This document shows positions 18,153 to 27,049 of a stretch of DNA of 64,000 nt, piece by piece. The stretch is from DATBSK01 sp964501785 (GTDB lineage Bacteria; Actinomycetota; Acidimicrobiia; IMCC26256; PALSA-555), in assembly GCA_964501785.1 (NCBI GenBank), contig CAZCUD010000009.1, positions 62,001 to 126,000 of the forward strand, read 5' to 3'. A program made the position numbers and the translations under genes. The notes under the pieces are model-generated. The model was not told where the DNA came from and searched no databases. It was given only the letters and a program-made list of their open reading frames with translations. Within the stretch, counting starts at the first letter, position 1; the number at the start of each line of letters is the position of its first letter.

Positions 18153-19358
18153 ATGGGTCCCGATCGCCGTCGCGCACGCGACCCGTCCGGCGCCCCCGAG
18201 TCGATCACGGGCACGATGGCCACGCGCGGTCACGAGCAGGTGGTGTTCGTCGCGGACGCCGCGACCGGTCTGCGGGCGGTGATCGCGGTGCACTCGACCG
18301 CCCTGGGGCCCGCGCTCGGGGGGATCCGCTTCTGGCGCTACCCGTCCGAGGCCGCGGCGATCGCCGACGTGCTGGCCCTGTCCGAGGCGATGACGCTGAA
18401 GGCCGCCGCCGCCGGGCTGCACCAAGGGGGCGGGAAGGCCGTCGTGCTCGTGGACGACCCCGACGAACCCCGTCCGCCCGCGCTGCTGCACGCGATGGGA
18501 CGCGCGATCGACGAGCTCGGCGGTCGCTACCTCGCCGCGGAGGACGTGAGCGCGACGACGCGCGACATGGATCTCATCGACGACGTGACCCCATGGGTGA
18601 CGGGCGTGGGGGAGGAGCGCGGGGGTTCCGGTGACCCGTCGCCGGTCACCGCGGTCGGCGTCCTCGCTGCCATGCGAGCGACGCTGGTGGAGCTCGAAGG
18701 TTCGCCCGACGTCGCCCGGCGGGTGGTCGCGGTGCAGGGCGTCGGGCACGTCGGTGGCCACCTGACCCGCCTCCTCACCGAGGCAGGCGCCGACGTCGTG
18801 GTGGCGGACGTCAACGAGCGGCGAGCCCGGGCGGTCGCCGACGCGTGGGGCGCGACCCTCGTCGCGCCCGACGAGATCGTCGGGTCCGAGTGCGATGTGC
18901 TCGCCCCGTGCGCGCTCGGTGGGGTCGTGCAGGTCACCGACGTGCCATCGCTGCGCTGTCGCGCGATCTGTGGCGCGGCGAACAACCAGCTCGGCCCCGA
19001 TGTCGACGAGGTCGACGACCTGCTCGCCGAGCGGGGCATCGTCTACGCCCCGGACTTCGTGGCCAATGCCGGCGGGATCATCAACATCGCGCAGGAGTTC
19101 ACCGGGTACTCGCGATCCGCAGCCTTGCGGGCGGTCGAGACGATCGGCGCGACGACGACCCGCGTGTTCGCGTCGGCGCGCGAGCGCGGGGTCGCTCCGG
19201 GGCGGGCCGCGACGGCGATCGCCCGCGAACGGATCGCACGGGAGGGTCGGGGTCGCTGGACGCCGGGCAGCCCGACGGCGTGGACGCGCGGCGCGCCGCT
19301 GCGCGAGCTGCGGCCGGGCAGCACGCGCACGCGCGATCGCGGCGTCACCGGGCAGTAG
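18153..19358 (+). CDS. Leu/Val/Phe-type amino acid dehydrogenase
   Basis: A 401-residue NAD(P)-dependent dehydrogenase of the Glu/Leu/Phe/Val family, reversibly deaminating a branched or aromatic amino acid to its oxo acid. The catalytic Lys is in HQGGGKAVVLV (Lys near 95), the catalytic Asp in AAEDVSATT, and the dinucleotide-binding motif is VQGVGHVGGHLTRLL (G-x-G-x2-G). CGAANNQL and FVANAGGIIN are also typical. Leucine or valine is the likeliest substrate. The C-terminal 45 residues are Arg-rich and low complexity. Its TAG stop is also the start of the -10 hexamer of the next gene. Confidence 0.87.
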   Translation: MGPDRRRARDPSGAPESITGTMATRGHEQVVFVADAATGLRAVIAVHSTALGPALGGIRFWRYPSEAAAIADVLALSEAMTLKAAAAGLHQGGGKAVVLVDDPDEPRPPALLHAMGRAIDELGGRYLAAEDVSATTRDMDLIDDVTPWVTGVGEERGGSGDPSPVTAVGVLAAMRATLVELEGSPDVARRVVAVQGVGHVGGHLTRLLTEAGADVVVADVNERRARAVADAWGATLVAPDEIVGSECDVLAPCALGGVVQVTDVPSLRCRAICGAANNQLGPDVDEVDDLLAERGIVYAPDFVANAGGIINIAQEFTGYSRSAALRAVETIGATTTRVFASARERGVAPGRAATAIARERIAREGRGRWTPGSPTAWTRGAPLRELRPGSTRTRDRGVTGQ

Positions 19359-19361
19359 GTT
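19356..19361 (+). promoter_or_regulatory. -10 element overlapping the upstream stop codon
   Basis: TAGGTT lies 6 bases before the ATG at 19368. Its first three bases are the stop codon of the amino acid dehydrogenase gene. Confidence 0.5.
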
Positions 19362-19367
19362 CGCCGG

Positions 19368-20525
19368 ATGTCCGCAGAGCCGCGTTGGGTCGACGACGAT
19401 GCCGGCCTCGCGGCGATCGTCGCGACGCTGCGGTCCGAGCCCGAGTACGCGCTCGACACCGAGTTCATGGCCGAGCGCACCTACTGGCCGCAGCTGTGCC
19501 TCGTGCAGCTCGCCTGGAGCGACCAGGTGGTCCTCGTCGACGCGCTGGCGTGCGACGTGCGCGCCCTCGCCGAGGTGTTCACCCAGCCGTCGACGATGAT
19601 CACGCACGCCGGCGGGGCCGACCTCCCCATCATCGATCGGGCGTGTGGCGCGCGCCCCGGGTCGCTCTTCGACACCCAGCTGGCAGCCGGCTTCATCGGC
19701 CTCGGTCAGCCGTCGTTGGTGTCGCTCGTGCAGAGCATCCTCGACGTCCGCCTCGACAAGGGCGACCAGCTCAGCGACTGGACCCGGCGCCCGCTCTCGT
19801 CGTCGGCTCGCCAGTACGCCGCCGGCGACGTCGCGCACCTGCTGCCCCTCGCCGCGGCGATCCGTGCCCGCCTCGCGGAGATGGGGCGCACCGAGTGGGC
19901 AGCCGACGAGCTCGCGGTGCTGCTCCGGACCCCGATGCGCGCGCCCGATCCCGACGTCGCGTGGTGGCGGATCAAGGGAGCTCGGTCGTTGCGCGGTGAG
20001 CGCGCCTGCATCGCGCAGGCGGTGGGCGCCTGGCGCGAACGGCGTGCGCAGGAGCTCGACCGTCCCCCGCGCTTCGTGCTGTCCGACCTGACCATGGCCG
20101 CGCTGGTGCAGCGACCACCGCGCGACGCGGGTGACCTCGCGAAGCTCCGGGGCGCGGGCAGCCTGCCGAAGCCGGTCGTCGCCGGCATCCTCGCCGCGGT
20201 CGAAGCCGGCCGCACGATGAACCGCAGCGAGCTCCGCTCGCCGCCCAAGCACGGTGATGACTCGGCGCTCGATGCCGCCGTCGGCCTGCTCACGGGTTGG
20301 GCTGCGCAGGTCGCGTCGGGCGAACGCGTCGACGCACGCTTGCTCGCGACCCGAGACGACGTGAAGGCCCTCGTCAACGACCGACCGAGCCGCCTCGACG
20401 AGGGGTGGCGAGCGGAGATGCTGGGTCGCGACCTGCACGCCCTCGTCCGGGGCGAAGCGGTCGTTCGACTGGTCGACGGTGGGCGTCGGCTCCAGGTCGA
20501 GCGCGGCGACGGAGCGAGCGACTAG
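19368..20525 (+). CDS. rnd: ribonuclease D
   Basis: A 385-residue 3'-5' exoribonuclease of the DEDD family, trimming tRNA and other structured RNA ends. Exo I is YALDTEFMAERTYW (metal ligands D30, E32), Exo II ITHAGGADLPII (Asp near 87) and Exo III is in ARQYAAGDVAHLLPL. An HRDC-like region follows (RDAGDLAKLRGAGSLPKPVV). Length fits bacterial RNase D. The gene ends tail-to-tail with the next one, overlapping by 4 bases. Confidence 0.9.
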   Translation: MSAEPRWVDDDAGLAAIVATLRSEPEYALDTEFMAERTYWPQLCLVQLAWSDQVVLVDALACDVRALAEVFTQPSTMITHAGGADLPIIDRACGARPGSLFDTQLAAGFIGLGQPSLVSLVQSILDVRLDKGDQLSDWTRRPLSSSARQYAAGDVAHLLPLAAAIRARLAEMGRTEWAADELAVLLRTPMRAPDPDVAWWRIKGARSLRGERACIAQAVGAWRERRAQELDRPPRFVLSDLTMAALVQRPPRDAGDLAKLRGAGSLPKPVVAGILAAVEAGRTMNRSELRSPPKHGDDSALDAAVGLLTGWAAQVASGERVDARLLATRDDVKALVNDRPSRLDEGWRAEMLGRDLHALVRGEAVVRLVDGGRRLQVERGDGASD

Positions 20526-20938
20526 CTCTCGCCGGGCGGTGACGCAGCGGTGCGCTCGTCGGCGAGCGCCCGCGCGCACGCGAGCCCGGCGATCCCGGCG
20601 CCGAGGGCGACGAGCCCGACGAGCCTCGATCGCGCCGGGAGCCCGCGGGTCGTCAGCATGGTCACGCCGTCGATGACGTCGACCGCTGCGCCCATCCCCA
20701 CCCACTCCGCGTCCTGGGTGCGCTCCTTGACCGAGCTGAGCGCGCCGAGGCCGAGCGCGAGGTCGCGGGCTCCGGCCATGCGGCTCAGAGCGCTGGCGGG
20801 TGCGCCGTGCGCGCCGGGGGCGACCGCCGCCGCGGCGCGAGGCAGGAGCGTGGCGACCGCACCGACGGCGATCCGCCCGCGGGCGAGCATCAACGAGACG
20901 TTGCGCGCGTCGAGCTCGGGCACCTGCATCGCCGTCAT
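20522..20938 (-). CDS. small membrane protein (DUF4267-like)
   Basis: A 138-residue protein of unknown function with three or four hydrophobic stretches: SLMLARGRIAVGAVATLLP, MAGARDLALGLGAL, GMGAAVDVIDGVTML, and RLVGLVALGAGIAGLACA. The arrangement and the G-R-x-A...R-D-L-A-L-G pattern resemble small integral membrane proteins annotated DUF4267 or similar. The start is MTAMQ at 20938; a second ATG three codons later is possible. It is divergent from the sulfatase gene. Confidence 0.55.
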   Translation of the reverse strand: MTAMQVPELDARNVSLMLARGRIAVGAVATLLPRAAAAVAPGAHGAPASALSRMAGARDLALGLGALSSVKERTQDAEWVGMGAAVDVIDGVTMLTTRGLPARSRLVGLVALGAGIAGLACARALADERTAASPPGES

Positions 20939-20999
20939 CGTGTCACGAGCGGCTCCGCCATGCGCACCCGGAGCCTGCAGTGCGAGCGGCGGGTGCGCG

Positions 21000-21005
21000 T
21001 AACGT
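21000..21005 (+). promoter_or_regulatory. -10 element of a leaderless promoter
   Basis: TAACGT lies 7 bases before the sulfatase ATG at 21013 and decides against longer upstream starts. Confidence 0.5.
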
Positions 21006-21012
21006 GCAGACG

Positions 21013-22599
21013 ATGTCCGGCGCAGCCGCCGAAGCACGGCGACCCAACATCCTGCTGATCGTCACCGATCAGGAACGCGAGCGCTCATGGGTGCCCGACG
21101 ACCTCTGGGACGAGCTGCCGAACCGTCGACGCCTTCGTGCGTCCGGCATGGAGCTGCGCGGCCACTACACCCACTCGTCGCCGTGCTCGCCATCGCGCGC
21201 GACGCTGCTCACGGGCCAGCACGTGCCGGAGCACGGGGTCACCGACAACGTCTTCGTCGACCCCGTCCAACCCGACCTGCACACCGCGACGCCGACGATC
21301 GGACACGTCCTGCGCGGCGCCGGCTACCGAACCGCATATCTCGGGAAGTGGCACCTGTCGTACGGCAACCCCGACATGGAGGCCTACGGCTTCTCGGACT
21401 GGACGGGTGAGGACTGGGCGTGGACCGGCCTGGCCGGCACCGGCGCGCACTACGACGAGGTGATCGCCGCGCAGGCTGCGGCCTGGCTCGGCGCGAACGG
21501 GTCGAGCGACGAGCCGTGGTTGCTCGTCATCGGTCTGGTGAACCCGCACGACGTGGCCTGGTATCCCGCGGACCAGCCCGACTACCAGGCGAGGCACGCG
21601 GCACGCACCGCCGACTACGCGCGGATGCTCCCCGTCCCCATCCCCGGCGCCGCGCCGATCCCAGTCTTCGACGAGGACTACCCCGAACGGTTCGACCTTC
21701 CCGCGAACTTCCGCGACGACCTCTCGTCGAAGCCCACGGTCCAGCACGCCTGGCGGTGGGAGGAGAACCACTCGATGTTCGGATGGCTCGACCTGGACGA
21801 CGAGCGCGTCTGGCGGCGGTGCCTCGACTACTACTGGCGGCTGCACGAGCTCAACGACGTCCACATCGGCACGATCCTCGGCGCGCTCGACGCGACCGGG
21901 CGTGCGGACGAGACGGCGGTCGTGCTGACCAGCGATCACGGCGAGCAGGCCGGCAGCCACGGGCTGCGGGGGAAGGGCCCGTTCGCGTACCAGGAGATCA
22001 TGCACATCCCGCTCGTCGTGCGCGCGCCGGGCGTCACGACGCCCGGCACGGTGAGCGAGGCGCTGACCTCGGCCGTCGACCTCGCGCCGACCGTGTGCTC
22101 GTTGGCCGGCGTGGAGCGCGAGACGTGGTCCGCGTCGATGTCGGGGGTCGACCTCACGCCTGTCCTCCGTGACGGTGACTCGAGCGTGCGAGACCGCGTG
22201 CTGTTCGCGCAGGCCCAGGGATGGCACCCCAGCTGCCTCGCGCAGCGGTACGCGCTCCGCGGCGCCTTCGACGGGCGCCACAAGTACGTCCGCTACTTCG
22301 GGGTCGGCGGCGGCTGCGACAACCTCGGTCGCACGCTCGAGTGGGCGCCCGAGATGCGCTTCGGGCCCGACGCCACGTTCGGCGACCACGAGCACGAGCT
22401 CTACGACCTCGACGACGATCCGGGCGAGCTGCACAACCTGGCCCACGACCGGGGGCGAGCCGCCGAGCTGCGGGAGCGCTTCGACGAGCTCCTGACGCTC
22501 GAGGCGGCCGCGTTCGCCCACTCCCGGCCGCCCGGACCGGGTGGCGGCAGCACCCACGCGGCCCAGATGCTGGAGCGCTCCGGGTACTTCGACGCCTGA
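21013..22599 (+). CDS. sulfatase (type I, formylglycine-dependent)
   Basis: A 528-residue arylsulfatase-superfamily hydrolase, removing sulfate esters. The N-terminal metal site is NILLIVTDQE, and the maturation motif is C58-S-P-S-R followed by ATLLTGQ; Cys58 must be converted to formylglycine. GKWHLSYG, TSDHGEQAGSHGL and the KYVRY / HELYDLDDDPGELHNL C-terminal block are typical. No signal peptide is visible, so it may be cytoplasmic. No formylglycine-generating enzyme is encoded here, so it must lie elsewhere. A sulfotransferase at 61714 is not close enough to be linked. Confidence 0.9.
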   Translation: MSGAAAEARRPNILLIVTDQERERSWVPDDLWDELPNRRRLRASGMELRGHYTHSSPCSPSRATLLTGQHVPEHGVTDNVFVDPVQPDLHTATPTIGHVLRGAGYRTAYLGKWHLSYGNPDMEAYGFSDWTGEDWAWTGLAGTGAHYDEVIAAQAAAWLGANGSSDEPWLLVIGLVNPHDVAWYPADQPDYQARHAARTADYARMLPVPIPGAAPIPVFDEDYPERFDLPANFRDDLSSKPTVQHAWRWEENHSMFGWLDLDDERVWRRCLDYYWRLHELNDVHIGTILGALDATGRADETAVVLTSDHGEQAGSHGLRGKGPFAYQEIMHIPLVVRAPGVTTPGTVSEALTSAVDLAPTVCSLAGVERETWSASMSGVDLTPVLRDGDSSVRDRVLFAQAQGWHPSCLAQRYALRGAFDGRHKYVRYFGVGGGCDNLGRTLEWAPEMRFGPDATFGDHEHELYDLDDDPGELHNLAHDRGRAAELRERFDELLTLEAAAFAHSRPPGPGGGSTHAAQMLERSGYFDA

Positions 22600-22630
22600 T
22601 CCGGGTCCGCCACGGCCACTGCCGGCTCAT

Positions 22631-22668
22631 GGAGGCCCACGGCCCCCGAAGCGGGGTTTACGGCCTCC
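22631..22668 (+). other. hairpin in the leader of the DUF4230 gene
   Basis: Arms GGAGGCC (22631-22637) and GGCCTCC (22662-22668) enclose a second stem of 5 bp (22644-22648 with 22652-22656) and a 3-base loop. It lies 31 bases after the sulfatase stop and 55 bases before the next start, so it is a sulfatase terminator or a structured leader. No known riboswitch matched well by eye. Confidence 0.4.
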
Positions 22669-22723
22669 GAGCGCCGGGGAGAGGTCTGGGAACCGAGGCC
22701 GCCCCGGAAGGCGTTGAAGACCC

Positions 22724-23557
22724 GTGCCCACCCAGCTCGAGGAACGCACCCCCCGGACGGACCGCCGGAACGGCGGCCGTCCGCACGATCACGGCGCACC
22801 GCAGGAGGTCGTCGTCCGGGTCACCACCGACGACGCCCGGGCCCGGGCCGCCGCCCCGCGCGCTCGGCGCCTCACGGTGCGGGGCGTCGTCGTCACCGCC
22901 CTGCTGGGTGCCGTCGCGGTGGGGCTCTTCCTGCTCGTCGGCGCCGTCGCCGGCCTCTTCTCGATCGGCAACCCGTTCAGCACCGAGCGCGTCGATCGCA
23001 CGCCGCCCGCGCTGCTCCAGGAGCTCTCCGACCTCTCCGACTTCCACGCGGCCCAGGGGACGTTCATGGTGCAGGTCGACGTCGAGGACGACGTCAACAT
23101 CCTGCCGAGCTTCCTCGCCGGGGAGCGCACCCTCTTCAAGGCCATCGGGACCGTCGACGCGACCGTCGACTTCTCGCAGCTCGGCACCGACTCCGTGCAG
23201 CTCCAGGACGGCACCGTGCGCATCACGCTGGCGCCGCCGGCGTACGCCGACCCCGTCGTCGACCCGGTTCGCAGCGAGGTCATCGACCGTGACCGCGGCC
23301 TGTTCACACGCGTGGGCGACGTGTTCGGCGACGACACCAACAACGAGCGCGACCTCTACATCCTCGCCGGCCAGAAGCTGACCGCCGCGGCGAAGGAGAG
23401 CGAGCTGCGCGACCGGGCCGAGCGCAACACGACGCTCATGCTCGAGGGCCTGCTGTCGCGGCTCGGCTACCAGGACGTCGAGGTGACCTTCGAGAAGCCC
23501 GAGCGACCGGCGGGTGGCGAAGGCGCTCGCACGTCGGACGCGACCGCTCGTCGCTAG
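22724..23557 (+). CDS. DUF4230 family membrane-anchored protein
   Basis: A 277-residue protein. The first 48 residues are charged and cytoplasmic, then one membrane helix (VVVTALLGAVAVGLFLLVGAV), then an extracytoplasmic domain of about 170 residues that matches the DUF4230 pattern: ELSDFHAAQGTF-like opening, IGTVDATVDFSQL, and a late helix with AERNTTLMLEGLLSRLGY. The function of this family is not established. GTG at 22724 starts after a 124-base structured leader. The stop overlaps the convergent gene by 4 bases. Confidence 0.72.
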   Translation: MPTQLEERTPRTDRRNGGRPHDHGAPQEVVVRVTTDDARARAAAPRARRLTVRGVVVTALLGAVAVGLFLLVGAVAGLFSIGNPFSTERVDRTPPALLQELSDLSDFHAAQGTFMVQVDVEDDVNILPSFLAGERTLFKAIGTVDATVDFSQLGTDSVQLQDGTVRITLAPPAYADPVVDPVRSEVIDRDRGLFTRVGDVFGDDTNNERDLYILAGQKLTAAAKESELRDRAERNTTLMLEGLLSRLGYQDVEVTFEKPERPAGGEGARTSDATARR

Positions 23558-24723
23558 GGCGCGCCCGAGTACGCGTCGTCCATCCCGTACTTCGGGAACG
23601 GACCGAAGAACCCGTGCTCGTGGAGCCCGAAGCCGACCGGGCCGGGCTTGCCGTCGACGCGCTGCTCGAAGCGGGCCACCTGGTCGACGATCGTGAACTG
23701 CCCGATGCCCTCGATCTCCGCCACCGGGAACTCGCGCCCCTGCACGACGAGCGGACCCTGGTACATCCCGTGGCGCCAGTCGTCCTCGACGCCGTAGCCG
23801 GTCCCGATCGCGATGTAGGCCGGCAGCAACGGCGTGACGTCGATCTCGAGCGACCCGCCCGGCGCGTCGGGGAAGCGCAGGACGCTGTGGTCGACCATGC
23901 GGGTGCCGCTGCGGAGCGAGTGCTCGTACTGCGGCGTGCCGAGCCACTCCGGCGGGCGTGACGGGTCGGCCCAGATCCGCATCGCCTCCTCGAGCACGCG
24001 CTGGCCGTCGGCCTGCTCGTTGAGCATGTAGAGGATCGAGTGGTCGTCGAACTGCATGGGGTCGTAGTTCCACATGCCCGTCATCTGCCCTTCGCCCTGC
24101 CGGATCCCGGGCGCCTCGGGCTCACCGTGCGGGCGTACGCCCCACGACCGGTCGCGTGTGCCCCACCAACGGTCGGGGGTGACGTCGAAGCGCTCACCGG
24201 CGACCTCGAGCGTCCCCGACCAGCATCCCGTCTGCGCGAAGCGCATGGTGTCGAAGAGCACGCGTCCGTACTTGCGGACGTACTGACGGGGCTCCTCGAA
24301 GGCGGGCATCGCGCCCTCCCACGTGAGGTCGCAGGCGATCCGCACCTCGCCGGAGTCGGCCTCGGTCGCGACGTGCGCCGACGGATCGCACACGAACCGG
24401 ACCTTGTGCAGCGGTTCGATCACCTCGACGCGGATCGGACCGACCGAGGTGTTCATCCTGTCGTCGAGGACCTTCGACGCGCGAGCGACGTGCTGGACAT
24501 CGCCGCGCCGCACGCACACGAAGGCGTCGCTCACCGCGAGGTTGGGGTACTGCCCGAGCCCCATCACCATGAACAGCTCGTCGCTCGAGGCGTGCAGGTT
24601 GAAGTAGTAGCGGTCGTAGAAGTTGCGGTCGCTGGTGCCCACGTGTCGCACGGTGTCGGCGACCTGGTGGACGGGGTAGTCGTCCCACGAGGACAACGAC
24701 GACTGGTGCTGGGGGTGATCCAT
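23554..24723 (-). CDS. conserved protein of unknown function, last gene of the Coq4-like operon
   Basis: A 389-residue soluble protein I cannot assign. It is rich in Trp, Tyr and His, with LSSWDDYPVHQVADTV at the start, DRWWGTRDRSWGVRP in the middle and a beta-rich C-terminal half (ITPLLPAYIAIGTGYG-like spacing). The look is of two lipocalin/AttH-like beta-barrel halves as in actinobacterial proteins found with steroid or acyl-CoA genes, but this is a guess. A GAGGAG ribosome site precedes ATG 24723, which lies 14 bases after the DapB-like stop, so it is the last gene of a four-gene operon. Confidence 0.6.
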   Translation of the reverse strand: MDHPQHQSSLSSWDDYPVHQVADTVRHVGTSDRNFYDRYYFNLHASSDELFMVMGLGQYPNLAVSDAFVCVRRGDVQHVARASKVLDDRMNTSVGPIRVEVIEPLHKVRFVCDPSAHVATEADSGEVRIACDLTWEGAMPAFEEPRQYVRKYGRVLFDTMRFAQTGCWSGTLEVAGERFDVTPDRWWGTRDRSWGVRPHGEPEAPGIRQGEGQMTGMWNYDPMQFDDHSILYMLNEQADGQRVLEEAMRIWADPSRPPEWLGTPQYEHSLRSGTRMVDHSVLRFPDAPGGSLEIDVTPLLPAYIAIGTGYGVEDDWRHGMYQGPLVVQGREFPVAEIEGIGQFTIVDQVARFEQRVDGKPGPVGFGLHEHGFFGPFPKYGMDDAYSGAP

Positions 24724-24737
24724 CTCGTGCGTGCTCC

Positions 24738-25823
24738 TCAGGCGTGGATGCTCGGGTCGGTCCGGTCGTGGTCACGGGCGCTGGTGAAGCCGGCGGCGGT
24801 GACGAGAGGGAGGTCGCGGTGGGTGACGATGCCGGCGGGCGCCGCGCACACCGCAGGGATGGCGTTGACGGCGGGCATCGCCGTCATGATCATGCCGAGC
24901 CCCATGAAGTCGGGCTCGTCCCAATCGGGTGGGGGAAGGATCTGGAGCTGGCTGCGCACGGCCGGGCGACCGTCGATCTCGACGAAGTAGCCGTGGCGCA
25001 GCGGCCAGTCGGGCTCCATGTGCGCGCCCATCTTCCAGCGCACCCGGCACTCGATCAGACGTCGGCCGTCGACGACGCCGAACCGGCTCGCCTGGACGCC
25101 GGCGACGGTGCCCTCGGGGATCGTCATGAACCCGAGGTCCATCGTCTCCGTGGCGCGCGCGTACTCGACCTCGAAGCCGATCTCGTCGAGCTCGACTCCG
25201 AGGGCATCGCCCATCAGCGCCACCGCATCGCCGAACACGAGCGTGGCCCGGTCGGACATCCGGCTCGTCCTGGGGTCGTCGGGATCGTGGGCGAACCCGA
25301 CCGACAGCTGGGTCTCGGCCGACGCGTAGCCCGTCGCATCGACGGACTCGAGCACCGTCACCCGGTCGATCCGGTCGCAGATGCCGGTCGACACCAGCGC
25401 GAAGAGGTTGGCGAAGCCCGGGTTGATGCCGGTGCCGAACAGCGTGACACCGCCCGCGCGGGCCGCGGCGTCGAGGCGGGCGATCGCTTCGTCTCCGAGC
25501 GCTCGTCCGGTGATGAACCCCGCGGTGGACGAGACGTTGACGCCCGCGGCCAGCAGGCGGCTCATCTCGTCGACGTCGGGCCAGAGCGGGTTGTAGCTGA
25601 CGCAGTCGGGCTCGAGCGCGAGGAGCGCGTCGACGTCGTCGGTCGCCACGACGCCGACGGGGTCGACGCCGACGAGCTCGCCGACATCGCGACCGACCTT
25701 GTCGTCGCTCCACGCGAAGCAGCCGACGAGGTCGAGGCCGGGGTGGCGCACGATCGCCTGCGCGGCGCGCGTCCCCACGTTGCCCGTCGTCCACTGGACG
25801 ACCCGCAGCGGGCGACCGGCCAT
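24738..25823 (-). CDS. dihydrodipicolinate-reductase-like NAD(P)-dependent oxidoreductase
   Basis: A 361-residue protein with an N-terminal Rossmann fold (VVQWTTGNVGTRAAQAIV, G-x2-G-x2-A type) and a central catalytic-like region (GTGINPGFANLFAL). It resembles the DapB / 2,4-diaminopentanoate dehydrogenase superfamily, many mycobacterial members of which lie in lipid or steroid catabolic clusters with unknown substrate. Context (acyl-CoA dehydrogenase, Coq4-like protein) suggests a keto, amino or unsaturated carbonyl substrate rather than lysine synthesis. The ATG at 25823 is 50 bases after the preceding stop. Confidence 0.75.
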   Translation of the reverse strand: MAGRPLRVVQWTTGNVGTRAAQAIVRHPGLDLVGCFAWSDDKVGRDVGELVGVDPVGVVATDDVDALLALEPDCVSYNPLWPDVDEMSRLLAAGVNVSSTAGFITGRALGDEAIARLDAAARAGGVTLFGTGINPGFANLFALVSTGICDRIDRVTVLESVDATGYASAETQLSVGFAHDPDDPRTSRMSDRATLVFGDAVALMGDALGVELDEIGFEVEYARATETMDLGFMTIPEGTVAGVQASRFGVVDGRRLIECRVRWKMGAHMEPDWPLRHGYFVEIDGRPAVRSQLQILPPPDWDEPDFMGLGMIMTAMPAVNAIPAVCAAPAGIVTHRDLPLVTAAGFTSARDHDRTDPSIHA

Positions 25824-25873
25824 GCGCGCAGTCTCGGCGCGGCCGGGTCGGTCGGTCCAGTCTGGGCGGCGTG

Positions 25874-27047
25874 TCAGCGAGCCGCGTCCGCGCCGTGGCT
25901 CTCGTACTCGCGGCCCTCGGCCGCGGCGAGGGCGCGTCCGGCGGCGAGCTGGTACTCGCTGATGCCCCCCGGCTCCCACGGGCCGACGGAGCCTGCGTCG
26001 CGCGCCCGTCGTGACTTCTCCGGCAGGTCGATGAGCTCGCGCACCTCGCTGATCTGTAGCGGTGCGAGCTCGAACCAGTTGACGCGCAGGAAGTCGAGCG
26101 ATGTGTCCCCGGTGACGACGTTCTTCGAGACCGCGCCGCGGTACATCGCGTCGGCGATCCGCACCGCGACGTCGGAGGTGAGGTGCCCCATGTCGTACTC
26201 GAACAGCCCCATGCCGGTCGGCAGGTATCCGGTCTCGAACAGCGACACGACCATGGCGAGGAGCGAGAACCCCCGTGGGTCGTCGTTCGCGCGGGCGATG
26301 AAGGCGAAGACCTCGAGCTCGTTCTCGACCGTCGTGCCGTAGTCGGGCGAGCACGTGGACCCAGTCGTGCTGCGCGAGCAGCGGCGGCGCCGAGCCGGGG
26401 AGCCCCGGGAACACGAAGCCCCGAGCCCGGTACAGCTCCCAGACGCCGCGGCCGAGGGTGCCGGCAGGGAGCTCGCCGAGGTCGCACCACAGCGCCGCGA
26501 GCGCAGGGTCGTCGGCGGTCTGCTCCCATGCAGCCTCGAGCTCACGCGACGTGTGCAGGTGTGCACTCGCCTCCGGTGTCCAGGTCGACGTGTAGCCCGC
26601 GCGTTGGAAGTCGAAGGCGGCGAGTCCGTACGCGCCGTCGGCGAAGTGCTCCGCGGCGCGCAGCATGCCGTCGTCGACGCCGAGCACGCTCGCGAACTCG
26701 CGGATGCGCGCCGCGACCTCGTCGGGGAGCGGGCGCAGCACGAGCGCGTGCAGCAGCATCATGTGCACCATCCGGGTGCGGAAGGCGAGGTCGCGCCGCG
26801 CCATGGCCTCGCCGTACTCGGCAGCCGAGATCGGGGTGAGCGCGTCGTGGTCGACAGAGTGCGCGGTCATCGCCTCGGTGATCGCGTCGAGCAGCGCATG
26901 CTGCACCGGGGTGAGCACGCCGTTCGGGGTCGCCACGCTCACCACGCCACGGCCCATGATCTGGACCTCGGCGTGGTCGGGTGGCTCGAGCCAGACCGAC
27001 TCGTGGTCGGGCAACGGGACCGGTGCGACTGCGCTCACGTCGCTCAC
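25874..27047 (-). pseudogene. Coq4-like protein, reading frame broken by an apparent single-base insertion
   Basis: Two protein-like reading frames join into one product of about 390 residues. The first runs from GTG 27047 to about 26346 and ends in LLAQHDWVHVL. The second resumes at about 26345 with DYGTTVENELEVFAF and continues to 25874. Together they give H-D-W-V-H followed by a Glu eleven residues later, the zinc-binding pattern of the Coq4 family. The junction is a G run on the plus strand (26345-26347; CCC on the coding strand): removing one base restores H-V-L-A-D-Y-G-T-T-V-E. A real frameshift mutation or an assembly error are equally possible. Coq4 acts in quinone synthesis in mitochondria and proteobacteria; the actinobacterial relatives are unassigned. 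The start is 2 bases after the acyl-CoA dehydrogenase stop. Confidence 0.75.
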
Positions 27048-27049
27048 CG

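Noticed and set aside
16944..20705. Very long open frame on the minus strand through the dehydrogenase and RNase D genes
   Set aside because: The upper two thirds are Arg/Asp/His-rich shadow translation of GC-rich genes on the plus strand; only the lipoprotein part (to 18101) is protein-like.
22600..22680. Possible c-di-GMP-I or cobalamin riboswitch
   Set aside because: The GCCACTG and GCCTCCG fragments are present but the conserved cores of both classes are missing.
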